A stretch of 64,000 bases of DNA. It comes from Ananas comosus (Eukaryota > Streptophyta > Magnoliopsida > Poales > Bromeliaceae). The position numbers and the translations under genes are program-made. Location of the stretch: contig NC_033621.1 in the NCBI RefSeq assembly GCF_001540865.1, forward strand, positions 2,017,439-2,081,438, given 5' to 3'. This document shows positions 21,826 through 33,905 of the stretch, in pieces (positions within the stretch are counted from its first letter, which is position 1; each line of letters starts with the position of its first letter). Under the pieces are notes generated by a model, which did not search any database, was not told where the DNA came from, and saw nothing but the letters and a program-made list of their open reading frames with translations.

Positions 21826-22962
21826 TTATAATGAAAGTGGCAAACATTTTTATTTATTAGTGTGCAATGGTCAAAGTCATCCAAAGATTTTTCTCTTTTC
21901 TATTTTGTACAATCAATCAATAAATAAAATATTAAAAAATATACATATGTGACACACGTGTGGGCCGAAATAATACACGGGCTGCAACGTCACAGAAACA
22001 TTAATTTTTTTTTAAAAAAAAATGCATTAAAATTTAAAGCTAAGGAAATTATATTTATATAGTAAATATGTTTTCCTATGTTTCGAAAATCAATATATAT
22101 TGTGAGAGACAGCAATTTTCCCAATTCGCTAAAATATAAATATGAAAATTTTATACTTCTGAAGCAGATGCATTAATGTATATAGTTATTATATTATATA
22201 TTATTATCTACACTTATCTCTAGGAGTGATAGTGAAGTGAGAAAAGGACTAAGTGCTGTGTAAATTAAATTCAAAATATTTATTTTGAAAATGTCAAATC
22301 TAAAGGGATCAGAATAAAGGATAAACAAGAAAAAAAAAAAAAAAAAAACTTATGCTCGCATTAACTTGATGAATTTCCAATTCCATCACTTTCTCTCCAA
22401 TGAACTAAAAATAAAAATGACTTCACATGACGTAATTCGAGTTTAGTGTGTTGATACCAAGTGAATAAATCCATAAATATATAATGCAAAAGTATATTCA
22501 CGAGTATACAACTTTTTCAAGAAAGACTTTATCGTATTGCGTTTTTTCAACAGAAGTAGCAATCGAAGAAAATGAACTAATTTTAAAGCGTATTCCAACC
22601 CTTCGGAAAAGAGGCAGTGGGCTGCGTATGAATTCTCTATGCATGCAGTGGCTGATCTAATCATTCATCCAAAAATAAAATTCATCTAATCAACAGTAAA
22701 TAACGATGTGACAATAGGCATAAATATCTACTAGCTAATAAATGACATACTTCATAATATCTACGAAAGACTAGAATAGTCTAATGTGGAAAAAAAATCT
22801 TATCGAATATAGGTTCGCGGGGAATTTATGTTGAGAATAATAGAATTGAAGAAGCAACTACAAAATCATCTCAATCAAATATATACGTGGACACTTCCAT
22901 CGTTTTCTTTAATTCCAATCAAATTCATTCACTCCGTTACGAAACCTCAACAATGTGAAACT
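21826..22962. other. Intergenic, AT-rich, nothing recognised
   Basis: AT-rich spacer with an A run at 22329-22347. No coding frame or transposon ends could be supported. Confidence 0.6.
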
Positions 22963-22972
22963 GCGACGAATT

Positions 22973-23252
22973 ATTTTTTTTGAGAAATAGATAGCAAGCT
23001 ACCTGCTTCATTTATTAAGCAAAATGAACTAAACGTATATGGTGGAAGCAGCTAGGGCCTCTAAGTAAGCCAGCAAAAAGAGGGAAAAAAAAAAAAAAAG
23101 CAATAGTCTAGGTTCACAGAACTTCGGTCCAAGATTTGATCAGAGACACGACACGTTCGAGAGCCCGGGAGGCATCGGGAAGCACTTCGCGGAAAATAGT
23201 GTTGTTTCGCTCTGTCCATACGACCCACCAGATTGCCGCCAAAAGGGTAACC
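22973..23252 (-). mobile_element. 5'-truncated LINE tail, copy 2
   Basis: On the minus strand it encodes only the end of a LINE ORF (AAIWWVVWTERNNTIF, then a stop), followed by the hairpin-bearing 3' tail and a short poly(A). The flanks GCGACGAATT (22963-22972 and 23253-23262) are a perfect 10-bp duplication. Confidence 0.88.
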
Positions 23253-23262
23253 GCGACGAATT

Positions 23263-23881
23263 GTTTGGAATGGAATAATAAATCATTACAGAGTTACAAT
23301 GTTAATAGTCTCATAGGTATGAGCTCAAATATTTACAGTTGAATTTCAATAAGTATGTCATATTTTTATTGGATTTAATGATGGTTTTGGGGTTGGGCTA
23401 AGCCTGATCTCGAATGGACACTTGAATTAAGTTATTAGAAAATAGTGTTTTAATATTTTGTAGTCAACGGTGTTTTCAATTATGGATGCATCTCTTTTTC
23501 TTTTTTTTTTTTTAAGGCAAAATAAAAACTTTTGAGTCCATTGGAATCGGGCTAGGCCGAGCTCGGCCCACGGATTCAATTCAAATAAACAACTCCAAAG
23601 GCCCGGTCCAGCTTATTACGATAATATGGGCCCAAATTCTAACAATTGGGCCTACAATCCGGCCCAGTTATATCCCCCATTGCTAAAGTAGACCCAATCC
23701 ATCCGTAGCTTCTTGTCACTTCTCTCTTTCGAACCCCACATCCTCTTCCTCGCTCGATTCCGATTTCTAGGGCTTCTCCCTCCTCTCGCTCTCGCTCTCG
23801 CTCTCGCTCTCCTACGAATTCGATCGATTTTAGGGCTCTCGCGCCCCATTTGGCCGCGAAATCCATGACCTTTTGCGATCC
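23263..23881 (+). promoter_or_regulatory. Promoter region with GGCCCA/TGGGCC motifs
   Basis: Several site-II-like motifs (TGGGCC, GGCCCA) cluster at about 23595-23665, roughly 220-290 bp upstream of the ATG at 23882. A CT-rich leader follows (23780-23812). Such motifs are common upstream of plant housekeeping genes. Confidence 0.5.
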
Positions 23882-26800
23882 ATGGATCCCTCACTGACGC
23901 AATCCGCTCCCGAGGTAGAAGAAGACGATTGGGGTGAGATTTCACCGCTTTAGACCATGTTTTTGTGCTCTCTGTGGAGCTTTTTTAGTTTATTTTCGTC
24001 TCAATGTGGAGGTTTTGGTAGTTTCGATTGTGTTTGGAGATTCAGAAGAGATTTAGTTGCTTAGTGATTTGTGTGAGACTACTGAGTTTATGATTAAAGA
24101 AATGGACCCCAAGGTTGTGTGGATTTGGAAGGATTAGGTGGGATTTTGCAAAATACAATTAAATCCTGTCACTGAGGTCGTATTTGGTGAAAATTTACTT
24201 GCTGTTAGTTATAATATATTTGTAGCTCCCAAATTCCCCTTCCTAAAATAATCATTTAACTTTTTTATTATTTCTTATTATTTATCAATTTGTTTCAAGC
24301 AATTACTGGAATGCAACTCAAGTTAACTCCAAATTAACCCGAGAAGATTTATTTATTTATTTTGTTGTGATTTTTTTAATAGGATTCTTCTGAACTGAAA
24401 TCAGTTGAATTATTCTTAGGTTTGATTCCAGGTTGAGTTTGAGTTTGGAAAAACTCGAAATCCAATCCCCTAGAATTCTGAGAGCTGAAGCAGCCAAATG
24501 ATGGGGTGTTAGCATTTAATTTGCTTCCTCAGATTTGGTTTTTAGTTTGTTAGAAAATCCAAATGGAATTGTTGATCGTTATTAGAAGATTTTAATTCAA
24601 TACATTAGATGCTTTGCTCTCTCTTGTTGAATATCTTGTTCGTAGCTGATATAGCCGTGTTAAACTTTTGATTGTGAATCTGTGGCTAGCATTTGTTTTG
24701 ACATCCTTTTGCCTTTATAGATGGGAAAAGTAGTAATCTTTGTATTGTGATATTCAACTTACTGTTGATTGTTGAAATAAGCAATGCGCTATCTATATGT
24801 AGGTTAAGGTTTACTATGACTTGTCCACTTCATTTTCCCTTTTGTTTTCCCTCTCATGTTTATATGTCCCTCCTTATAATTTTCATGGTTATCTAAGTTC
24901 TTTTGTTTTCCCCCTCATGTTCATATATCCCTCCTTATAATTTTCATGGTTATCTAAGTTACTTTTCCAACAAAATAGGCTGCTTGGCAGGTGGTACACA
25001 AAAGCAGTTGATGAGCTTCAACAATGTTGATCATATAACATGGTCTCCCTTCGATTGATGCCAAATTCTACTTCACAACACAGTTAGGTTAGAGAGGGGC
25101 TTACTATGCAACTTATGAAGCCAAACTAGCTACTATTAAATTAATTTTGCCATCATAAATAGGTTTGTACAACACAAGTGACTTCTTGCAACATCCCTCG
25201 CCTTTTTAATGCTCTTTAACATGCGTGAACTCTGTGGTAAACAGGAAGTTTACTACTATAGGTATCTTTAGGCTAGCCGGTAAAGATTAGAATTTCCCAA
25301 TTCACCTTACTTCTCTTGAACTTAATCAGCCAGGTTTTACAAATTTCAGTTGTCTAGTGTCAGTTTAGATTATTGTAGTTTGTTTCAAGGTTTAAAGTGC
25401 CGTGGCACGGGGGCGTGCCGCTGTTTGCCTGGCACGGTACGGCACCGACACGCTTCCGTGCTAACACATGGTACACTTGCGTGCCGATGGATACGCATGA
25501 CCAAGGTTTTAAGTGCCCGTCGGCACGGGCCGTATCCACCGTGCCGTAGCGTGCCAATAAGATACCGACACGATACAAACCCCGTGCCGATGACACAGCT
25601 CAAAACCCTCTATTCTTTAAATTAGTAAGTAATTTTCTCAATAAAGTTCAAAAGATGTGATAAAAAGATATAATAAATAGTTAGAATATTTTGTTGCTAA
25701 AGAAAATAAATATTTCATGCTATTATGTGTCGGCACACAAGAATTTTTTTGACCAGCACGTATCGGCACGGCTCGGCACGCATCGTGCCATACTGTGCCA
25801 GTAAGTTTCCGGCACGACTCCGTGCCACGGCACTTAAATCCTTGCGCATGCCCTCTTATTGGCACGCTTTGTTACGAACTTATTTCAGTTTTTTTTGTTT
25901 CAATAAACTCTTACAATATTATTTTGAAAGATTTAATCAAATAATTATGAATATTTGCTATGTATAGTTTACTATACTCATCAATTAACATACTTGTAAG
26001 CTTTCTTGTATGAAAAGCATAACTATATCTGATACATAATAGAAATTTTTACAAGTTAGAATTTTTAAAATGTAAAGACATCTTTTTTTTCTTTTTTCTT
26101 TTGACCATATTACAATCTTTCTTTTATAAAATACAAAAAAATAATTTTAAAATTATTTTAAAAAAATATTTTTTAATTAATTTTTTCAAAAAATTAGTTG
26201 ATCTATCAAATAAATTAAGCGATAAATTATATAACAAATAAATTAAATAAATTTAAGTATCAATTAATTTAATTTAATTTTTAATTTTATCAGTATTTTC
26301 AATTTTCTAACGCAAAAATAAAATTTTATATTTGATGTGCCTTAAAATTTGTTTATTAAGTTCGATTTTGTTTCCCTAATTTGGCAAAAGTTTCGCGGTG
26401 CGATAAATTTTGATAAAATAATTTGTGAAGAAATAATGGATGTCTGTGGTGTAAGTGGAGGGATTGGATATGTAAATTAAAAATTTGCCCTATATTGATA
26501 AACAAAAAAAATTAAATTATAATTTTTTTGATTTGCCTAATAAATAGATCTTCGATTTGCAATATTTTTTGGAGGTTGTAGGGTATCCAGAATGCTTCGG
26601 GTATCCCAAAAAATAAAATAAAAAGAAAAAAACAAAAAGCAAAAAAAAAATTTTGCACCGTGCCGCTCTGTCTCGTGCGGCACGACCCCGCGTGCCGCGG
26701 CGCGGAGGGGGGTCCGAGACCCCCCCCCCTATACCGTGCCCCTTTCTTGGTGGCACGGTGCGGCATGGCCGGCACTTAAATCCTTGGTTTGTTTGTTGAT

Positions 26801-27829
26801 GCTAAGACTTGTGTGGCGGTGTGGGGGAGAAAAATTATTTTGTCAAAAATATTTCTTTTGTAAGATTGCATTGTATATATTGGAGTCTGTGTTCTGGCCA
26901 CTTTGTTTTGGTAAATACTCTATCGTTTTCATTGCAATATAGTATTTATAACAACTATGTGTGACATAGTCTATTGCATCTGAGTTCCTAAAAAAGGATG
27001 TGATGTGGTGCATTGTTGTTGTTTTATTTTATTTTATTTTATTTTTTCCAAAGAATATAGGTTGTTGTACTTTTATCCAGTGAATCGAGGACAGTGAGCA
27101 AAGCTTGATGTTCGTGCGTCACTTAACATTCCTTGTTACCATGAATTTACTTAAAAACCAGTGGCATTTTAGGGTGGGGAAGGGATGGATGGGACATTAG
27201 TTCCTTTGTGGGACGGTAGGGAAAATAGCTGCCCCACCCCAAACCCATATTGTTGTCATCCCTAATTGTTTTTGGCCCAACAACTTGAGGGTTGTTCCTT
27301 TTTTAGTAAATATATGTTTTGATTAGCTTGCACTTCGCAGATACCGATGGCTTTGTGATTCCAAGCTTGAGTGTGGGAAGCTCTGATCTTGTTGACTGGG
27401 ACGCTCCACGAGCAACAGATCTTAAGCCACCTCCAGAAAAGGTCTCTTCCAGTAATTCATGTACCTTCTGGACATCTATTTCTGAAGTATTATTTTCTAG
27501 TTTCAAGAAATTCTATTTCTTTTATTTTTTCGCTTTTTAAGCAGCCCATCAAAGAAGCAGAGAACATATATTTAGGACCTCACGGGGCCCCTCCCTCTCA
27601 AGCAAAGCAGCAAGAACCGCCCACCACCAGCCGTAAGCAAAAGCTGAAAAGTAAGCTTAAGGAAGCTGATCGTAAGTTCTCCGGAACAGGGCGCGAGAAC
27701 AAAGTGGACAACCTACGAGAGCTCATCGGAAGTAATAAATTAGGCAGAGCGACCATGCCGCAAAGCTCCCCGAGAGACTGGCTCGATCCTCATTGCCATG
27801 AATCTCAATTCGACAGGCATCTTCATTAA
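23882..27829 (+). CDS. Conserved plant protein of unknown function
   Basis: Three exons (23882-23933, 27341-27441, 27545-27829) encode 145 residues. The protein is hydrophilic, starts acidic (EVEEDDWDTDGF) and continues VIPSLSVGSSDLVDW. It then has a lysine-rich middle (SRKQKLKSKLKEADRKF) and ends in SSPRDWLDPHCHES followed by a short His-containing tail. I recall similar uncharacterised plant proteins with IYLGPHGAPPSQAKQQE and DNLRELIG motifs, but no function. No signal peptide or membrane segment is present. The last exon can start at 27542 or 27545 (tandem AAGCAG acceptor), adding or dropping one Gln. The 3.4-kb first intron contains two nested transposons, so the gene tolerates their presence. 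Confidence 0.8.
24840..24960. repeat. 61-bp tandem duplication in an intron
   Basis: Two adjacent copies of a unit containing TCCCTCCTTATAATTTTCAT lie within intron 1 of the unknown gene (period 61). Confidence 0.8.
25386..26786. mobile_element. hAT-like element, outer (in intron 1)
   Basis: The ends CAAGGTTTAAAGTGCCG and CGGCACTTAAATCCTTG are inverted. The flanks are GTTTGTTT on both sides (25378-25385 and 26787-26794), a perfect 8-bp target duplication as made by hAT transposases. GGCACG-type words are packed near both ends. The AT-rich centre has no transposase. Confidence 0.85.
25502..25844. mobile_element. hAT-like element, inner (nested)
   Basis: It has the same style of ends (CAAGGTTTTAAGTGCCC and CGGCACTTAAATCCTTG). 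The flanks CGCATGAC (25494-25501) and CGCATGCC (25845-25852) match at 7 of 8. It sits wholly inside the outer element and therefore inserted later. It is 343 bp long and non-coding. Confidence 0.82.
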
Positions 27830-29771
27830 CAGAAAAAGAGTACCTTCTGCTAAAGTAAAATAAAGTATCATTATTTACTATTTTCTATGATGGTTTCACA
27901 GGGCCATCAATTTGCTAATTTTTTGATTTCATATACCTATGAACCATCAAAACCAACTCTTACTGTTGGATTATGTAATTTCTACATCAAGCATGTTGTG
28001 TTTCATCATCATCATCATCATCATCAACATCAGCATCTTCTTCGTTTCTTCTTTCTTATGAGCTTCCGTGAAATAGTAATTGGGTGTTTTCGAAATACTG
28101 TTCTGTGCTTTTCTGAATTTGTCTTGGGACTGTTTGGTCTAACATGGTGATAGTTTTTCTAAATCTAGGTGGAACAATGATTGAATTTTATGATGGCTAC
28201 ACTTTCAACTGTTGATTGTTGTTGTCATGAATTTACACGGCAAGCTTTACCACCCTGAAAAATAACTATTGTTGTAGTGCCAGGTTTATCAGTTCATTTT
28301 TTTTTTTTTTTTTTACTCGTTATCTTACCACATTGAAATTTCCTATTGATTTGTTGTCTCCTTTATTTATATCTTTACACATTTTAAATATCTCATGCCA
28401 AATGTAATATCCCGTGTTCCTTTCTGTATTTTCCACTGATGTTTTGCCGAAACTCGGCAATGATTTTTATTTTATTTTTTTTATTTTTTCTCTTTCAAGT
28501 GTAGCTCTTACTCGGATTCTTCTCGATTAGAAGTTTTCAAACTGTTTGGCCATCTTCTGTTCATCTGTTGTGACAACATGTCAATTGTGTTAGTTGAAAC
28601 AAATTCTTCGGGTCGATTTGATCTAGGTTAGTCAAATTTACTAGGGTTCCCCTTCAAAGTTAATGAATGATTGAACGTGGGACTCTTAGAAATTGTCGCT
28701 TTTTGTAAAATATAAAAATATAAAAATACCATTCTTTGCTGGCTCAAGGTTTTTTTTTTTTTTTTTTTTTTGGGGTAAACGGTTGTTTCGTATGATTTAA
28801 CACATTTTTATTGTGAGATCAATTTTCATTCGTAGTCTTTGCGAGATAATGAACAAATAGCAACTATTTAAGTATTGATGTAATTTGATTAACTTTATGT
28901 TGTGTTGATGAGGTCTTATTGATTGTTTTAGGGACAAAAATTAGGAAGCAAATTGATTGTTTTAGGGACAAAAATTAGGAAGCAAGATGCTGCATAATGG
29001 CATTGAAAATGTTGTTGCTGTTGTTATTATTATGCTAGAATCTGCCAAATTTTGGCCTGTTTGTTGCAAAATATTTTCAGCCACAAATGTGAAAGCAAGC
29101 TGTCCAAACCTAAACTTGAAGGAGTCAAGAGACCTGATGTGTAGTGTTCAACTGCTTCTCCCACAACCTAAAGCAACCTAACACAAAATTCAATTTGATT
29201 GCCTCTTTGATCCAAACCCCCTTAAAACATGTTCACATCATCACCGTTGGATTCATTTGTTGATTTGTTAAGGTCAAAAGTTCTATCACTAAGGAGCAGT
29301 TCTCTTCGAGGGTGCATTACTCCTTCTGAATGTTTTTCCTTTCCTTTTCTTTTTTTTTTTTTTAACTTTTTCTTTTTATGTTTTATTTTTTACAAGTTTA
29401 TGAGCACTAAGGATCTCTTAAAGCAGTGATGCGCATTTAGGTGAGCATTTATGTCATAAGACCCAGTGAGTTTGCATGTCTATTTCGACACTAACAATTG
29501 TGGAAATGATTTCCATGAAAACAAGCCAATGCAAGAGCTTTACACTTACATTTTCAAGTGATCAGATGAATTTTTTTTTTTTTCTTTCTAAGGAAGTGGA
29601 TCATTTTGTTGTTTCTTTTCATTTCTGGGGCATGCTATGATTAGAGAACCCCTTTTCAACATACAAAGTGGAGGTGGGTAACAAAATGTGCTGTGTCCAT
29701 TGTTTTCAGTGTGTTTTAGTCATTTACTAAGCCCATGTGGTCCAACCTTTACCCACACTCTCTCTAATTTG

Positions 29772-29831
<60 letters not shown>

Positions 29832-30833
29832 CTTTTGTGTGTTTGTACAGGTTTTTGAGTTCTACTTGACAGCTCTCAATTCTTTAAAATTGAAAAAAGA
29901 AGAAGAAGAAATTGCATTTGGCAATAAATTGGATATGTAAATCACTCTCCAAACTCTTAACAGAGATTCCAATGATCACTAAAACATTCCAATTAATTTG
30001 TCTAATAGATTCAATTTGTAAGTTCTTCTGAAAATCTTTCTATTTGATAAATAATATCCTATTTCGAAGTGGAATACTTTTTAGTTTCTCCACTAGCTAT
30101 CAAATGCATTGTTGGATGGAGTTACTAATTCTTGCTCCTGAAGAACAAGAAAAGCGAATTAAGTGACAAACAAAATTGGTATCAATTTGCCTTAAAAAAG
30201 AAAAGAAAATATTAAGTGTAACCATATGAGGCCTAAGTTATTTTCTTTTTTATTTTAGCCCATTTGTGTGTATATGTCACTCAAGCATTATGGAAAGATA
30301 ACAAAAAATAATGCTTAATTTAGTCCATTCATTTAGAAAAGTGTGACCATCAAATTAATTGGTGACAGTGTTGCTTGCTTGTGAAGAGTGATAGATAGAG
30401 ACACCAGGTAGAAAAACTTAAAAGTGATGATTGATATTTTGATTAAGCTAGATATTAATTAATGCATGACTATATTATTTATCTTTCATCTTTCTTTAAT
30501 ACTAGAAATACACATATACATATGCCTGCAAAGGTACTATGTATAAATACATATGCTTTTTTGTGTATTGATTTATGCCAGGAAAGGAGAAATTGAGGAG
30601 ACTCTTATGAGCTGTGTAGCACTGTTAATTTCCTCACTAATTAAATTAGAGGAAAAATTTGAGTCAAAAGTATGCTTTATCATACATAGCTGTGGAGTTT
30701 GAAAAATCTAATTGATCCACCAACCAAATAATTCAAAGATTAGGACACATGCATATTAGGTACAACAATTCCTACTCTACAACACCACCATATTTCATAT
30801 TTGTGTCCCATATATATATATATATATATATAT
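27830..30833. other. Long intergenic region, no gene seen
   Basis: It holds an ATC microsatellite (28005-28024), a 34-bp tandem duplication (28918-28985), a T run at 28750-28771 and a T run of about 60 bases (29772-29831). No open frame resembling a protein was found. Confidence 0.6.
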
Positions 30834-30853
30834 AGCACCAAACGTTTGGTGCT
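30834..30853. repeat. Perfect 20-bp palindrome
   Basis: AGCACCAAACGTTTGGTGCT is its own reverse complement. It follows an AT microsatellite (30811-30833). A GGTGCTAT-like stretch recurs near 31010, so it may be part of a degraded fold-back element. Confidence 0.75.
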
Positions 30854-31051
30854 ATCAAGTTTTCCGCTGTTAGATTTAACTCTTTAACTATTTTCACCTG
30901 TTAGATTATACTATTAAACCAATAACTTACTCAACCCTAGGGACTCACATCATCCTAAACGTATATTTTTTCATTCAAGGGTCGAAAACCTAGTAGCGCT
31001 AATTACTTGGTGCTATTGATAGTATTACAGCAGCATATATATATATATATA

Positions 31052-31594
31052 GAGTTGAGTTAAAATACTATCGATAGCAAACGGGCTCCATTGTCACCCA
31101 TTTGTTTTTTATGATAGAACTTCCAAATCGACGATCGACACCGTTGAACATGATCTATACCACTTGAAGTATTTAGAAATTAAATTTCAAATCCTTTCGA
31201 CATCATTTGTCTAATAATCAAAAGGTTTCAAATTTTGTAATTTTAATAGTCGATATAATACGTTTCTCGTTTAACGGCGTAAAGATATCCAAATCAATTG
31301 AATTTTTGTTAGAAAATTCTTTTAACTATTTAAAACAAGATCTATACTCTTGATCTTGATTACAAGACTCCTATCATCAGTTTTTAAAGAATATTCATTT
31401 TCAACCGTTCATTTTTGTGTCCACTCGATGGATAAGAGAACAATATCGAAAATGTATGAAATTTGATTTCTAAACACTTTAAGTGGTATAGATCATGTTC
31501 AACGGTGCTGATCGTCGATTTGGATGCCCCATCATTGAAAACAAATAGGTGATAACGGAGCTCGTTTGCTATCAATAGTATTCTAACTCAACTC
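31052..31594. mobile_element. Fold-back element, copy 2
   Basis: The ends GAGTTGAGTTAAAATACTAT and its imperfect complement are followed inward by ATCGATAGCAAACG(G)GCTC on both arms. Next comes the core TCGACGATCGACACCGTTGA, matched on the right arm by its reverse. It sits between an AT and a CT microsatellite, so the target duplication cannot be read. Confidence 0.8.
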
Positions 31595-31598
31595 TCTT

Positions 31599-31637
<39 letters not shown>

Positions 31638-31929
31638 GACACCTTTTTATTCCACCAACTTTTGGTAACTACATAAACAACTACAGTACTCAACTGTTTT
31701 GTGCCCTCAGAATTATGCTCATGCTGTATCACATATTCCATAGAAACACAATAATGTTGCAGTAATACACAAAAAAAGGAAGAATTTTTTTTTTTTTATA
31801 ATTCCAAGATTAATTATCTGACAATATGTCTATGATATACTCCTCGGGATAATTTTGTAATAGGCAATGTTGAAACATATGCCTACTTTTGGGAGATACA
31901 AGTGAAAACCTCTCTCTCTCTCTCTATGT

Positions 31930-32090
31930 AGTATTGAGAGATAGGTAGCACGCTACCCGCTTCGTTTATTTCATTAAGAAATGAACTTAGTTGGAAATAT
32001 GAATCAACTAGGATTCGAACTTGGTTCTCGGATACCAACCACCAAACTCTTAAATCCTTTGCCACTTGTTCTAGGGACGGTCGGTCTCTC
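31930..32090 (-). mobile_element. tRNA-derived SINE, copy 2
   Basis: On the minus strand it runs from GACCGACCGTCCCTAGAACA to the tail GAAGCGGGTAGCGTGCTACC. The B box GTTCGAATCC is intact. Flanks TGTAGTATT and TGTAGTACT (8 of 9) suggest a target duplication; the exact 5' end is uncertain by about ten bases. Confidence 0.8.
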
Positions 32091-32094
32091 TAGC

Positions 32095-32454
32095 TGTAGT
32101 ACTAAATCAATCCTGTAGTTGCGTAAGCTTCAAGGCTAAGAAGTAACTGCTAAGGTGTCATACTCACATATATATGTCTCCATAAATGTTCAAGTAATAG
32201 CACTGTAGTGCATGCACACCAACTAATTTATAAAGGTCTGAGTCAAAGAACATATCTAGATGTATATGTAATTAAGAGCACAAAATATATACAGGTTAAT
32301 TTGGGACCATGTGATTTGGTGAGTCCCTCAGATATATAAATATATGATCATTTACATAGAACAACACCCTTCCCCACTTTCTACATCTCTTTCTCTTTCT
32401 CTCTCTCCCTCTCTCTCTCTCCACATAAACAAAGTTTGGGAGCTCCAACAAGCC
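32095..32454 (+). promoter_or_regulatory. Promoter and leader of the HMA gene
   Basis: A TATA box (TATATAAA, 32333-32340) lies about 115 bp upstream of the ATG and is followed by a CT-rich leader. Confidence 0.6.
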
Positions 32455-33478
32455 ATGGCTGAAAAGGTGAGCCCATTTTTGTTTTTTCTTTTTCTTTTTT
32501 CATATCCTATTTCTCTTCCTCTTAACATATGATATGTTTTAGTGCTTGTTATGATATACTCTCTTCTAGTTTTATGTAATTAATGTTTCTTTCTTCTTTT
32601 TTTTTTCTTGGTGTGAACTTAAGCTTAATGTTTAATCAAGGAGAGAGAAAGATCAAACTCTTTCCACATTAGAATGTGACATGTAGTGCTTAATTGTGAT
32701 GAAATTAACTCTTTTAGTGTTTAATTCTGATATATAATATTCTTTTTGTTTTTCTCTCTCTCTAATACCATAATTTCTCTCTAATTCACCAGTGATTCAT
32801 TTGGTTCGTTTTTACTTTTTTTTTTAGACAACTTAATGTAAGAAGAGGAGAAAAAGATAAGAAAAACTTAGTTCCTCAAAAAAATAACCTATACCTTAAT
32901 TAACAATCTAATAGATATGTTGGATCTTGTTTTATATCATTATTTTTTATCAGTAAAAATCCATAATTAATGTTCTTAATTAGTTCCATCTACTAATCAA
33001 TAACATATTCATCTCCTCTACAGTTTCTCTTCTCTTTCTCTAAAAAAAGAAAAAAAATTCCTCTTGGATTAAGTTGCATGAATGAGATCAAGATGTGATA
33101 TTGATGCATGTGACAACTAACCCCCCACTCTCTCTCTTACTAAATTATTAATTGAAATCTCACCCTTTTTTTTCCCCGCGGTTTGATTTATCTTAAATAA
33201 TAATTAATGCCCACGTATATTCACTAACTCTTTTTTTTTTTTGGTGGGGGGTAATCTCATCACAGATCTCCACTTTAATCCTAAAAGTTGACCTTGATTG
33301 TGAACTTTGTTACAAAAAGATCAGGAAAGTTCTGTGCAAACTCCAAGGTATGTAACTTAATTTGTGTTAATTATCAACCATTTCCACTATACTTTAACCC
33401 AAAAAAAAAAAGGAAAAAAAAAGGTTAAAAATGTATGGAGATCCCAACTATAGATGTTTTCGAATTGACCACCTTAAA

Positions 33479-33522
<44 letters not shown>

Positions 33523-33860
33523 GTTGACGCCCTCTTAATTTTTTTTTTTTTTTTTGAACTGAGTTTTTCTAGTTAGTTAAGTTAAAATTTATTGAACTTA
33601 ATGGATTGATTATATATTGTGCCAATGAGCAGCTAATTATTTTAGTTATATTTTCTTAGTAAGTTTTGATGAAAATACTAATAAATTTGATAAAGTTCTC
33701 ACTTTGTTTGACTGAAATTACTTAGTTTTTTTTTTTTTAAATAATAGCTAAAAGGTTTCAATCAGAAGAAATAAAGACAAAAGGATCATTTCAAAACTGC
33801 TTATAGTTGAGGGGATCTGCAAACACTTCTACCAAAAGACTTAATCTATGAACTAAAAAA

Positions 33861-33905
<45 letters not shown>

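Noticed and set aside
25386..26786. GC-rich patches with several open frames, first read as exons
   Set aside because: They are GGCACG-type repeats within the nested hAT-like elements, with no protein-like pattern.
29772..29831. Sixty-base poly(T) run as a retrotransposon tail
   Set aside because: No LINE, SINE or gene-like sequence precedes it on the minus strand and no target duplication was found.
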